Shown here piece by piece: positions 41,301-54,318 of a stretch of 64,000 nucleotides of DNA. Numbering within the stretch: the stretch's first letter is position 1; every line of letters begins with the position of its first letter. The notes under the pieces are model-generated. The model saw nothing but the letters and a program-made list of their open reading frames with translations, made no database searches and was not told where the DNA came from. Source of the DNA: Choanephora cucurbitarum (taxonomy: Eukaryota > Mucoromycota > Mucoromycetes > Mucorales > Choanephoraceae); contig JAIWNI010000022.1 of NCBI GenBank assembly GCA_025331435.1, forward strand, positions 186,001 to 250,000, in the 5' to 3' direction. The position numbers and the translations under genes are program-made.

Positions 41301-44300
41301 CTGCTGTCTTGGATTATGACCAACTTGAATTTCAAAAGCTTAAGAGCAGCAGAAATTTTGTTGCAACATATGCGTAACATTGGTATCTTTGAGCGATTTG
41401 ACGCTTCACCTCTCTTGTTTGTGCGCCATGCTACAGCTGAAAAGGTAGAAAGCGAACCAGCCGTACAATGTATTTTCCCAGTCCCTTGTGCCATTGACTT
41501 TTCAGCAAGTGTGGAGTCTTTGGTTAATTCTATTGAAGCCTGTGTGCAGGACATTGATTTGAGTATCAACGAATGTGGCTTACTGTTATTAACACGTCGA
41601 TGTTGGCCTGATCGCTTTATGTCATACTATACCCAAGAACGTCTGATTCGTGCAATCATTGGCTGGACTTTTGATGAAGATGAACGGCTACTGGCTCTTC
41701 ATGCCGAAATTACCTCTCTTAATAGACATTCTAGTTTACACCATTCAAAACAACAAAACAAGTGGGTTCAGGCTGCCCTTTTGGCTCGAATGAAAGTACC
41801 TGCTTCTGCTGAACGTAGTAGACAAAGTACGTTTCATGTCAACACAACAGCACCAAGTGTCAATAGTGGTGCAAGTAATATATATGTTACAACACGTGCA
41901 GGCTTAAAAGATCGCTATGTCGTTCGCTGGATGTCTGCTATTCAAGGGATGAATCCTGAAACTTATACAGACATGATCTTCAACGCTATTGAAGAGATTA
42001 TAGATAGTAAGAGAGAGGAATGCATACTACCTGATTGGGAAGAACTGAGTGAAGTAAAGGTAAGTAGTTGTCGCTTGAGATAGGATTGTGGGTGTAACTG
42101 AACATTTATTTACAAAGAACCATACACTACAAAAATATGAACTGTTCATCAACTACATTACCAAATTGAAAAACAATGGATTAACATTCAATTCTTTGGA
42201 CTCTATTCTTGAAAAATGGTTTGAAAGGACTTATGCAGAATTTCAAGTACTAGGAATGCTACAGGTAATTGGATCTGACTATCGTCTAAATAAAACTGAC
42301 ACTTTATTGAAAAAAAAAAACAAGGACAAAGAGCCTTCCGAGCTTCGAAATCTAGTCAAGCTTTGTTCCACCAAACCAACACATGGCCGTATTCCTACCA
42401 ACATGTCGTCCAGCTCAGTCAACCCAATAGATTTGGTTGTATCTCAATTCCAGAACAAAGATAAGCATGTGATTGATCGTGGTATGCGTTGGCTCACGCT
42501 AATGACATATTCTGGGTAAGTCTAACCTTTCTCTATACCAGGTTGTGTTTAAACAGCAATGATTGAATATTGAGCCGTTACCTCTTTTTTTCATGTAGTG
42601 TTGATCTGACCTCCAATGCTCTCTCTCGTATATCCAAACTACTAATTGAATCAAAGGTTTCCTTGAAAACGATTGTTGAATTTGTGAAAATTGTATGGTT
42701 CCAGGTTGTTCATGTTAATGCTTTTGCTGCTAGACGAGCAGTCATTGCAGATATAGTTGGCTACCTCAGTGAATCAATTTCAGAAACACTCGAATCCTTT
42801 AACAATGATCAAGATTTGTCGGATGAAAGCTTGATAGATGCTCAATCATTTGTTAAGTATTGTGCTGCTCTTGTTTGCTTTGCTTATGGATGTTCTACTG
42901 AGGAAATCATTAAAGCTACGCTAGTTCCTTTTACTGGGGATCATACTATAAAAGCAAGGTTAGTACTCTTAGAACTATAGTCTCACATGTCTTACTTATT
43001 TGCTTGACTTTTTCTTCTAGTAAAAAATCCGTTACTATTGATCATGATTTGATTGAAGTCGATGAAAACACACCAAGTATCGATAACATGTTGTCTTTCT
43101 TGAAATACGATCAACTGAATTTGCGTGAATATGTGGTCAAAATGTTTTATTGTATAACGCAGTGGGGTCATGGTATCAGCAACAAAGAGGAGCTTATCAA
43201 TGCATGTATATCTAAATTAATTCCAGTGTAAGCATTAGACATTTTTCTGACCATTCAAGCATATGAACATTAACTTACTCATTTGTCTATAGTGTTTGGG
43301 AATTGCTTTCGCCAGCTCATGACCATATAAGTAGTATCAATCTGAATTTATTGATGCACCTTATCAATGTTGATGTACGCTACTTTGAAGCATGTGTATT
43401 TAAAATATTTGAAGACGCCAATTGGGAAGTTAGGTACGTACACTCCAGATGTGTATATCGATTTAGGTTTTGACAGTTTGTAATAGATACCAAGGATTAG
43501 ACAATCTATTTGGATTGTTTACCAAGATGGATGCTGCATTTCAAACTGAATGGCTTAAGCTTCTCTCAAAACTAGGACCAGTGTTTAGTTATTTTGTGGG
43601 CTGTTTATGGGACAAAGAAGAATATGTTCGCCTTAAAGCATTTGCTTTGATCCGCTCTTTCGGCACTCTTCATTTACAATCCGCATTTAGATGCTGGGAG
43701 GCTTACTTCTTGACGGCTACTGATCGTCAAAAGATGTCATTAGTTAGCTTAATGACTCAGCTTAATGCGCTGTTTCCTGATTGGCAGGTGCTACAATGGG
43801 AATCCTTATTAGAAGCATTAGAATCAAAGCTGGCCATCAATACTTTAGACGAATATAGCCATGCTTCCACTGGTCGTGACTTCTTGACAAAAGAATCGCG
43901 TGCGCCTGAACTACTCTCAGCTGAAAGTGAAAATGTGCAGGCTCTTATGCTTACTTTGGCTTTACAAATGTTAAGCAATCATCTCAATATAGAGCCAAGC
44001 CAGCTTTATCGACTTAAGTTTATTTTGGTACAGCAAATGAATTTTGAAGACTGTCATTACATCAATGAGGGAGGAGAAATTGCTGTCAGTTTTGGTGCTC
44101 TTAGATATGATCCTGATAATTCCTCTCAGGTAGCTGTTATGTTGACCTGCACTCGTGGCCTGAAAAAGATTATGGATAGTTTTGCTCCTTTGCCTGCTGA
44201 AGCTGTAGCTAATATTGCTTCTGACTCGTTTGAGCAAAACAGAATCAATTTAGCTGAAAACAGTAGTCCCGGTGTTTATTTCATTGATGTTGTACTCAAA

Positions 44301-46557
44301 GCTGTCAATTCTGGAATCGAATTGACGAAGATGGGTCATATGATGTTAAAAGCATGGCTTGAGATTATTTTGATTATAGTTTATAAGGTAAGGAAAATTC
44401 GCAAAACGTCAAAATGTGTTTTGATTCTAAAAAAGAAAAAAATAGCACAACATTCTCGAAAGAGAATACGAGCAAAGCATTGTTACTTGCATGAAGCACA
44501 TCATTGAGATATTAACAGAGCAGATTAGCGACGAAAACAAGTTATTGATCCTAGAAATTCTTAAATGCTTACTTAAGCGGTCAGACCACTTGACTGCTAT
44601 GGTACTATCAAAGCAGATCTTGGCTTTGGGTAAGCTCATGACAAAACTAGGCACACGTCATTCAGAGCCTGTTTATCTCAAAGCCAAACAATTTTTGAAG
44701 AGTGCCTTTCTTCGATTTGCTGTGGCTGGTCTTTTTGTGCTTATGTTCAAGAATCAAGCTGTTTCAGATACAAGTCAGGGGGATGTTGACCTTTTCTTTG
44801 TTCTTCGAACAGTAATAGACCCTGATGATATTATTCCTGATGAAGAATTTCAAGGCGAAACTATCTATTTACGTGATCAACCAGTACGAGATGTCCTGGA
44901 CAAGCTTATGAAGCAGCAGATGGAACGTAAAGCTTTTTCAACAGTACTGTTTAATGCAAGTAAATACGTTGAGGCAGTTCATTCTAGTCCCTATGCAGAA
45001 AGCATTTTAAACGACTATGCTGGGTTTCTACAGGCACTTGTTAAACACACATCTGACTGGAGGAGATCAGACTGGAATATCAACCCTATTTTCACGATGT
45101 CTGCAATCCTGCTTAAAGAACATCCCTATCATCATGTGATACTAGTACCTTCTATTCAGGCAGTGCTCAAACATGGGTTTTCTAACTGTACGATTCAAGC
45201 AGATGCTGTCGTCAAGCTGATGATAGCTTATACAATAACTGTACCTGGAGCAAAGCCTAGCAATAATGCGTTTGCAAGAATTCTAGTTGAAGAAGTAAAG
45301 AATGCATTGTCTGTACTTACACGGCCCAGCAAAGACACACTTCTGGTTCTTTTACAGATCATTTTGTATGATATCAAACCTGCTGGTCAAGAATGGTACA
45401 ATACAATTGAAGCCTCGTTCTTAGGTAAATCTCAAGGAGCAGCCAACTACAGCCACAAGTCCTATTTTGAGAGCAAGTTGTTTGATCTCCTACCTTACTT
45501 TGTCAACTATCTGAAAAGAACAACCACTAGTCAGCAATTTACTCGTAAAGATTTTAAGATCTATAGTTGCATTGCCCAGCTGGTTGTACTTATGGCATCC
45601 AAAGATCCTAAACTTACAGTTATCATTTTTGGATATTTGAAGGTAAAAAAAAAGCATAGTGCTTGCATCATACGATACTAATAGCAAACTATAGCTTGAA
45701 GAAGGTGTCCATTGTCTTCGCTTCCTTAATTGGTTTATATTGACCTTGTTGAAGGAGAAAGCTGACATCTTATTACCAGAAATGATCCGTTATGAAAATG
45801 TCCTAACAGAGCTTTTAGTTCGAACACTGAATACAGTTGAGATTGATTTTCATGCACCTGACCTCAACTTCTCCTACAGTTCAGCAAACGAAAAATTGCT
45901 GCTTTCATTCCTTTTGATCAAATCTTGTAGTCTGATGAAGATGCGCTATATTTTGACAACAACCGACAAGGTCAATTCACCAGATTCCCCTACGTTTTGG
46001 ATGGCTATATGGCCAGCCATTCGTCGCCTTCTAGACTCAATTGAATCCTCCACTCTATTTACAGTAAGCATTCGATTTACAGAGTGTAACATTAGCTAAT
46101 TTTCTTCCTTGATTCTATAGGTCGGAAATGTGGGTGTTTCTATTTGGAATACATTTCTTTCTCTACTGCAATTTCTATTTGCTACACGCAATGCTATAGT
46201 TGCTGTTAATGCGTATGAATGGAATGAACTATTGAGTACCTTAATGAAAAAGGTAAGTCTTCGTCTTGAAACAAAATTCGATTAATTGTAATAAATTATC
46301 AATAGATAAAAAGCGAAAACGATACTTCTCAAGGAAATGATTTTGGCATAGAACAATCGATAACACTCGATGAATTTCAAAAACAGATAGAAAAGATCAA
46401 AGTCATGTTTGATGTTCCTCCAGTTGAAGTACCATTACCGGTTGTTATTAACCAGATGCTTATAGAGCTGAGAGATGCTATGCGACTACAGGCTGAAAGT
46501 ATAGCCTTTCAGGGCAGCAGTCGCGATTTAATGCATACATTAGGTTCCACTTTTTAA
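38348..46557 (+). CDS. Very large protein with two C1-like zinc clusters, possibly UNC80-related
   Basis: Exons 38348-38742, 38796-39283, 39370-42059, 42118-42515, 42599-42958, 43021-43227, 43293-43433, 43487-44387, 44473-45642, 45695-46063, 46121-46252 and 46306-46557 join in frame to 2500 aa. The N-terminus is Ser/Pro-rich and disordered-looking. Two Cys/His clusters follow: HCKECFKPIQGCGLHCFQC with HIDCH (about residue 560), and LCICCHLPLWGTC with CTTCFRFIHPEC (about 660), both like C1 or phorbol-ester-type fingers. The rest is leucine-rich helical repeat (HEAT/ARM-like) with no catalytic motif. Length and layout recall UNC80-type scaffolds of the NALCN/Cch1 cation channel, but I cannot prove that relation by eye. 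The intron 8 acceptor (44472) was chosen as the only AG keeping frame. Confidence 0.6.
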
Positions 46558-46609
46558 AAATAAATTTTTTCTTTCTTTCTACTTTATTTCTCTCAGTTTG
46601 GTTTTAATT

Positions 46610-49600
46610 ATGGTAATGGATAGCCATAACATATTAAGTCGTTCAAAAGAAAAAATAAATAACATTTTGTATCTGATAATGTCTTGTTGTTTTAACAGAG
46701 TACTTGGAGTACTTTGAATAGAGGAGAAACTGTCTTATTAGAAGATGCAGTAGAACTTCAAGTAGATCGAGCACATAATAAACTAAAGCCAATACTCACA
46801 CTTTTCTTTTACCTGCACACAACCAACTAAATAGGTTGAAAAACTTCTTGCAAAATATCAGAGCACACTTAAGCTTCACCAAAAAGGGCAACTTGAGGAA
46901 GCCAAAGAGAGATACGAAGAGCTAGTTGAACATGAATTGCTAAAAAAGGAACTAAAGCCTGTATAGTAATAGTATGAGCAATACATCCGACAGAATAGTA
47001 AAGCTGACTTGCTGTACAATGCGTATTATTATTAGAAAAAGAAAAAAACTGGCAGCATAAACCGTGTAGAAGAAACGCCACTTTCAACACTTCGATTTCT
47101 TGTCTTTAAAAATTATGCCAGCATTCTCGAGGATGAGTTTATCAATACGACCGATGATACACCTCTTGCCGAAAAAGCTCTGAAGTATTATCTACAAGCA
47201 GCTAAAATTGATCCCACTGAACATACAGTTTGGTATCATGTTGGACTTCTTTCACACATGCTGAAAAGATTGAGATTTGCTCGATTAGCGTATGAGAATG
47301 GACTACTTGCCAGCTCAGATCACATAAATACTTTTTATTCAGTTAAGCCATCAAAAGTTCAGGACATGATTAAGAAGAACCAAATATCCCCTCTGCAATG
47401 GAAATGTCTTGAAGGTCTCTGTCAGGTCTTGTTTGACATGGGAGATTATCCTCTATGTACATTTTATGTAGATATTGTGATGGATCATTACAAAAATTGG
47501 ACAGTGGGCAATCTTCTCAAACTTAAAATGAATCAGCAGCAGCAATCTACGTATGATTTAGTTGATACAGATATACCAGCGGACATGGATGATATATCGC
47601 AAGTAATCCCTATTGTATTGAAGCGTTATGATTGGTCGTTGCTAGTGGAATCGCTTTTGAAAGAATACAAACAACTTTTCAGTGACTCAAAGCAGGAAAA
47701 ATACTATAGTCAAACTACCAGCAGACTTACTCAGTCAAGTTATGTTAACCACTCAATTGAGATCAGTGTTGAGAAAGAGGAAGAAGATAAAGAGAAACTC
47801 GGAAGCGCTGATTCAGTCATGGAAGAAAGCATTATACCATCAACACCTCTACCTGCTAACAGCCAATTAATAACTACTGATTCTAACACTGTTCTACCAA
47901 GCGAACCTATGACTGTAAAAGTAACCGAACATACTGCTGCCGACGACGATTCATCTTCACATAAGCGAAAGAGAGAGGGAGAAGAAGATGGGAATGATCT
48001 AAAGCAACTAAGTGGAGATGAGCATTCAGAAGATGAAAACGAAGAGGACGAAGCGGAAGAGAAAAGACTCTCGCTAAGGTAATCATATCGCAGTTACTCT
48101 TTTTTGTCTTTCTAACTTGCAACTGTGTGTCAGAACTTTCAAGCGTCAACGTGATAAAATTGCTAATGAAGAGACATCCCGTCTTAAGATGTTGGAAGAA
48201 GAGAAGACTTTTAGTAGTCGAGTCCAAGGGTTTTACGAAAAGATGGATGCTATCATGCCTAACCTTTTTGGTCGTATCTGGCAAAATGAACTAGAGGATT
48301 CACTTTACAAGTCGTTCTGGGAGTGGTTTGATTTGAAAGTAACTGAGCTAGATGCTAGTTATCATTGGGATGTTGATTATTCATCACTCACAGTGTAATT
48401 ATTCATAACGTCAGAGTTGATCGGTTGTTCGCGTATCTCAATGTTTTCCTTAATCTTTGTAGTGACATTGAGACCAATAATAATGTAAAAAGACCTAAAA
48501 GCCTGGCACTTTTCATTCCGTCTGATAACAGGTTGCCAAATCTGGTGAATGAGGATAAGGTGGCAATTAAGAATTGTATAGCTGATTTGAACTGCAACAA
48601 CTCTGGCATTGTTTTCAGTCTATGCAAATCTATCTGCGATTTTATTTCTCATGATCTTGAAGTGGACAGCATAACAAACGAAACCCGCAACGTACTAGAT
48701 AATGATACGTTAAGTATCATTACCGATACTATTGCTTTACTTGACTTGAGATTTGTGGAATACATCTTGTCAAACGTAAATCTATCTTTGGAAGAAAAAA
48801 TGAAGGTAATCAAAATGTATAGGTCAATTATGCAACATAACAAACTATGTTTTTCTGCCTGCATGTTCTATTTTCTAACTCGTTCGGTGCATTCTATAGT
48901 TGATATTGAGAACAAGTGAATATTTTGTGGATCGCTTAATTCGCAAGGAAATGATAGCTTTTGAAGAGAACCTGGTTCAAGTCTCCTCCTCCAGCAGAAA
49001 GCGAGTTTCAACCTCACTAGCTAAACAACATAAAATAAAAGCACTCGAAATTCTCAGCACAAATGCAGCCTATTGGATAGACTTGCTCGAGAATGAGCTG
49101 GTTTGCTCCATGCTGACATCGTCTCAATATGGCCTATCAATCAAGGAAGGAGAGTACCAACAACTCTTAAATGACTCCACATTTGAAGTTCGTTATTGGT
49201 CTTTAAAAGGCAAAATGGCACAATGCCAAGACGATATCGAAAGTGCCTATGCTTGCTTCACAAAATGCAAATCGCTTGTTGAATCTATGAACAATTGCGG
49301 CAATACAGTGAGAGTCGATTTGAGAAGGTAATGTTACTTAAATACTAGTTTTACACAAAGCACATTAAAATGCAAGGTGACTTAATCTGATAATAGCATG
49401 TATGATTCCATTATCGATATAGACAGTATCGACAAAAAGATTGAGCTGCTTCAAGTGGGCAAACTATTTGCAACAGCCAAACAAAAGATGCTTTCTGACG
49501 ACTATATAGGAGTGATTGATGATATTGAGAATATTGTTAAGACAAAAATCGATGCGCCCTTTGATATGCTTCAATTAACAGATGAAGATATCCAAATGAT

Positions 49601-52600
49601 AGCAATGTTGTCCAAGGCATATTTGCACACCAACAAGCTAAAAGATGCCTGGGATTGTCACGTAATTATATTTATATGTTTGGTGAAGAATCTGATCAAG
49701 TATGGTAGTTGTCAACTAAAGAACAGTGCTCGACCTTGCAAGAATGATGATACCGAATTCCTCAAGGCGCTTGGACAAATTGATCGGATATTAGAGTCAC
49801 TGGTATCATTGTTTCAGAAAAAGTCCTTTCAAGGTAACAATGCTGTTATATAACACACTTTTTAAGAAACTATGCTAATTCTTGTGAATCAGGCTGGCTT
49901 CCAAAAGAATCAAATCGACACTTTTCAGAGTGTCTAAGCAGTATCCTAAAGATGTCAATCTACTATATGTTCAGGCATCCTGATTTTGTGCCGTTCGTTA
50001 ACAATTTCTCTTCGCCCGATGTCCCACCACATACGCCTTCCAAAGCAACGAAGTCGAACAATTTCAATGGCATCATTGTCAAGGCGTGGGTACTTCAATC
50101 TTATCTGATTCAGCAAGTATTCGAAAAGGCAACAAGCGAGCCTGCCAACGAAATACAGCGTGCTTGGGCTGAGCTTTTACATTCACTTCATGATGAGCTA
50201 GGTGAGAGAGAATTCTGTGGTGCTTCTAACAGCATATTTTTGCATCATGTTCGAGAGACTCTTGCCAAAGTAGATGATATAACTTTTAGAAGAGAAATTT
50301 ACCAATGTTATCATTGTCTTTATGGTGTCCATCTTGCTGTATGTGTTTAAAAACACTATTGAAAAGAAAGTCTGACATATTTGTCATAGGCCGAATCAGA
50401 TGTAATTGAAGAGCATTATTGCTCACATAGCGAGCTGGACCATAAGGCAGCAGAGCCTCTGTTCTCACTTGTGGCCAATGCAGCAGAGGAAAAGCTCAGG
50501 AATGGAACATTGTTGAAAAACGATCTAAAAGATGTTGTTGAGACAGTTTCCACTCTCTTTGAGGATTTGCCAATAAAACATCCTCAAGTCAAGAACAACC
50601 ATAAGATCATAGATGATTATCTCAATAGTAAAATCGAGTTTCGGACTTCGCTTGACATGATGACTCGAGACGCCATTATTTCCGCAAATCCTCTGGATCC
50701 AGCCAAAGTTGGCTTATCTCGTAAGTAAACATTCTTGTTCTCTTAAGATATACCCACTTATTACATCAACATATGCGTTCAAAAAAAAACAGCTGTCTTT
50801 TTTAAAATCTTTTGGATAAGAGGCAAGACATCCCGTATACAGTTGAAGAATAGATCGAAAGCCAGCAACGAAAAACTTGAAAACACAATTGAAGAATATA
50901 CGGTAAAAGAAAGGCAGAGAAATCCGTAAGAGAATGAAGATCAAACTAATTTGATATGTGTTAGTCGCATCTTGTTTTAGATCCAAATGATGGCGATGTA
51001 TGGGCTGATATTGCACTGTGCTATCAAATTCTTTCGGAAATAGAGCTCAATTGGAGTGCTTCCAATATAACTGCACAGAGAGAATTATTATGCGAATATC
51101 AACGTGTAGGTGCATGCTTGTTTTTTATTCTTGTAAAATTACATACTGAACTCACCTTTATCAAACAAAGAAATCGTTCCATGCGTATATGAGGGCTATT
51201 TATTTGGGCGAACGATTTCCAAAAGAAGACATGAAAGCTAATTTCTACTCAGATTTTGGAAGTTTGTTATATTCAATTACATCTTCACCTATGAGCATGG
51301 ATGCTTTCAATTCAGATGATTCGATAAAAAAACTGACGCCAGACGGTAAATTGGTTGAGAAGCCAAATAGACTTCCACCAATCGAATCGGTATATAAACT
51401 TGCTCTTATTCTATTCAAAAATGCATCGACATACAAGGCTTCAGAGCAACTGAAATGGAGGTAAGGAAAATATGTCTTTGGCAATCCTTTTTAAGAAGAC
51501 GTAGAAAGAAGACGCCCTCTAATATAATACTCAGATGTTGCTACATGATTGGGAAATGCCTTACAAAGCTTGATCGACAACCCAAAGTAAGCAGCGATGC
51601 TTATTAGCGTTTTTCTATTCGTACTAATATGTTTTGATCTGGCAAATGACAGGAAAGCCTAGAGTGGTTTCTTAAGCTTATTAGCCAGGTAAAACGCACG
51701 AATGAAAGAAAAGATCAAGAAGCTGTCTATACATTTTATTCTGCTCTTGTGAAGTACCTTTTCCAAAACAAGATAAGCGCTGAAACAGCTCTCCATTATA
51801 TTGCTGCCGAGCGATCTATACAGAACAAGAAGAAAGTTGACATTAACCCTATAGAAAGAAACTCTTCAGAATCAACATTGTCTGAAGTAATTAATTGTCC
51901 TGATAGAATTACAGGTACTAACATATGGGCAACGGAATTAAATCAGTACACATCACATCTCTCTTCCGATACAGCACATGTATATAACACAATATTTCAA
52001 CGTCTGATGGATATACGGTCAATGGATGCGAAAACGCCTTATCACAATGCAGTGTATAGAGTAAGCATTTGTAATTTTAACATGGGCCTTATCTTACATC
52101 GAGCTTTAGATTTCTTGGATGTATCGCTATGTCTACTTGAATGCTGAGAAAGCAAAAAACGAAATCATTAAGCTTTTTACGTTGAATAAGACAGTTAAAA
52201 GCCATATCATTATGTGGGAGCAAGGCACCTTCGAAATGTAAGTGCAGTCTGTGTATAAGGTGAAAATAATAGAAGTTTACGATTTGAAACAGGCCAGGAA
52301 GACGCTATGTGCACATTGATAAATATACCATGTTTTTGATTTCGCTTTGCAAAGAAGTAGCTGATCGCCAAACCTTGAAGAACTTATACCGAAAACTTCG
52401 TCGAGGACAGGGCTTTGTAATTCACGATAAAAAGATGTTCAGGGAAGCTTACGCTGCTTATCTGAAGATGATTCAAAAGCAACTTCAAACTGCACATGAA
52501 GCAGACCGCATCTTGGCCTGCATACGATCATCCCACATTCCTGTTGATAAGTTTGAGACCATCTGCACAACGTTTACCAAAGAATTTAACGAAGACAAAT

Positions 52601-52893
52601 CGAAACTGGACTCAGAGCTTTATGGATTTTTCCAAGATTTATCTGAAATTAAGCGTCTTGCACATAGCTTTATTCCTACAGCCGAAGTTACTCAAGACGG
52701 CCTTGATAAGGTATCTAGGCTCTGTCTTGCAGTTGCTGTATTTGGTGGTCCTAATAATGCCCATCATCTTCACGCACTTGGGAACACAGTACTTGTTGAA
52801 CCTCAAGATATAAAACACGAGGAAAAGCTTATTGAAGTTATGCTTAACCAAGCTAAAGTGCTGCTGCAGAATACCACTGTAGCTACACGCTGA
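46610..52893 (+). CDS. HIR3: HIR3/CABIN1 subunit of the HIRA histone chaperone complex
   Basis: Scaffold of the HIR/HIRA complex that deposits H3-H4 outside replication and represses histone genes. Seventeen exons: 46610-46612, 46699-46761, 46835-46960, 47036-48078, 48134-48394, 48463-48805, 48900-49327, 49397-49833, 49893-50338, 50390-50720, 50793-50902, 50965-51105, 51171-51460, 51535-51586, 51653-52060, 52110-52237 and 52293-52893, in frame to 1736 aa. The N-terminal TPR-like helices show YYLQAAKIDPTEHTVWYHVG; an acidic, Lys/Arg-rich nuclear stretch lies near residue 370. Conserved HIR3 landmarks are FGRIWQNELEDSLYKSFWEW, EREFCGASNSIFLHHVRETL, EIYQCYHCLYGVHLA, IFWIRGKT, DPNDGDVWADIALCY and FEMPGRRYVHIDKYTMFLI. 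The one-codon first exon is a proposal; the body is firm. Confidence 0.88.
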
Positions 52894-53907
52894 AAAATTT
52901 AGATTACTCAAGCCAATAAACAGAATGCAGTTATTTGGTAAAGATTTGCGAGTTTTTAAAGTAAATGTTGATTAGAACAACGATAAAGGGCATTCTAGAA
53001 TTTACCCAAAGCTAAGATAGGCTCTACATAACAAAAGAACATTAGGATTTTGTGCCGATATTTGAAAGAATGAAAAAGAAGAAACTTTGTTCGAAGCACT
53101 TAGAATAGAGTTTGTGAATTTTAGAAGTCATTTTGTATATTCTGCTCGTGCTGTTAACACAATTCTCAAAGAGCTTCAGATTGGTTGTCTTTTGTTCTAT
53201 CCTCATTGTGTTGGAACGATCTAATCTTATCCTAACACTCATCCAAGCGCTCAGTTTCGAGGTTTCTTCACTACAATCTTTCACTTATGTTACTTCTAAT
53301 AGGCAAGGCTATTGCTTCTTTGAAGATAGCAGTTGATCAAAGATTGGGTAGGCACAGTCCAATCGATTGAGCTTTGATCAAGTCTTCAAGAAAGGAAACT
53401 AAAGCTAAATGCATAAAATTATTTTAAAGCCATTAGTGAGCCAACTCAAGCTTGTGAGTGCCTTTTCTGTCTTGCTCTTTCTCTTGATAGCCTTTACATC
53501 TGTAAATAGAATCTTGAACCCATCAAACAGTGTAACCATGCTTCGTCTAGCATTTATCTACTTCTGACATTCCCTGATCCAAGCACTACTAGATACTTTT
53601 TGGTTTGGCTTCAGAGCAAGCCTAATTGCTACAAAGCAGAGTGCACGCCTTTCGTTGCATGTGGAAGTGTGGTTAAAAATGTGTATGTAACGTCACCTTT
53701 TCTTTTGGCCAATCAGAATATAGGAAGGTGTTGCGCCTGATTGGAGCCAGACTTTTTTTTTCACTCTTTTATTGATCCTTTGCGCTTCTGCCTTTGAATA
53801 CAGGGCCAAAATTGAGACCAATTTTTTTTTGGCATATAGAGTTGCTACTCTACTTTTTTTTCTACTTATAAACTCCCCCTACTCTTTCTTTACTAAAATA
53901 AATTCAA
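52894..53907. other. Intergenic region
   Basis: About 1 kb, AT-rich. Open stretches at 53042-53284 (minus) and 53133-53336 (plus) overlap and have no family-like features. T-runs near 53754-53764 and 53821-53828 and CT-rich sequence before 53908 are probably promoter and leader of the next gene. Confidence 0.45.
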
Positions 53908-54205
53908 ATGAGTTTGATCGGTAGCGTTTCAGGCTTTGCCGCCTTTGGTGTTCTTGTTCGCACATATGCTCTTGGTCTTCAAAAGCGTCCTATTCTTTCT
54001 AGTGAGTGATTTCAGCATTTTAATGTGTATCCATGACTGACTCGAACAAACAGATCCCAGTAGTCACCTTTTAGCTGCTGGTGTTTTCGGTGCTGTCGGC
54101 TATTACGTTCACAACTTGCAAGAAAGACAGGCTGCTCTTATGGCCAGCAAGAAGGAAATCATGATCAAGAACAGAGCACGCGCAGAGGAACTTGCTTCTC
54201 AATAA
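53908..54205 (+). CDS. Small membrane protein, possibly a complex I accessory subunit (NUXM-like)
   Basis: Exons 53908-54001 and 54054-54205 give 81 aa, too short to stand out without splicing. The first exon reads MSLIGSVSGFAAFGVLVRTY; the second has a hydrophobic segment LLAAGVFGAVGYYVHNL followed by a basic, helical C-terminus. Two short hydrophobic stretches, the motif LGLQKRPIL and the length recall fungal NADH:ubiquinone oxidoreductase accessory subunits of the NUXM type, which sit in the inner mitochondrial membrane. That assignment is from memory of the family and only moderately likely. Strong codon bias and a clear GTGAGT..CAG intron show that it is a real, expressed gene. It is convergent with MTG2, 113 bp away. 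Confidence 0.7.
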
Positions 54206-54318
54206 ATAAGCACATTAGTTTCTTTTGTTTATTTTCTAATGTCAACGATAAAATAAAGGAAGACGAAAACATCAACTCATTGGACAATACTGCTTTGATA
54301 CGAGAAAGCAGATGCTCT

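Noticed and set aside
48806..48899. Continuous coding through 48806-48899 in HIR3
   Set aside because: The frame stops shortly after and the next exon is in another frame. GTAATC, a TTCTAACT branch site and CTATAG support an intron.
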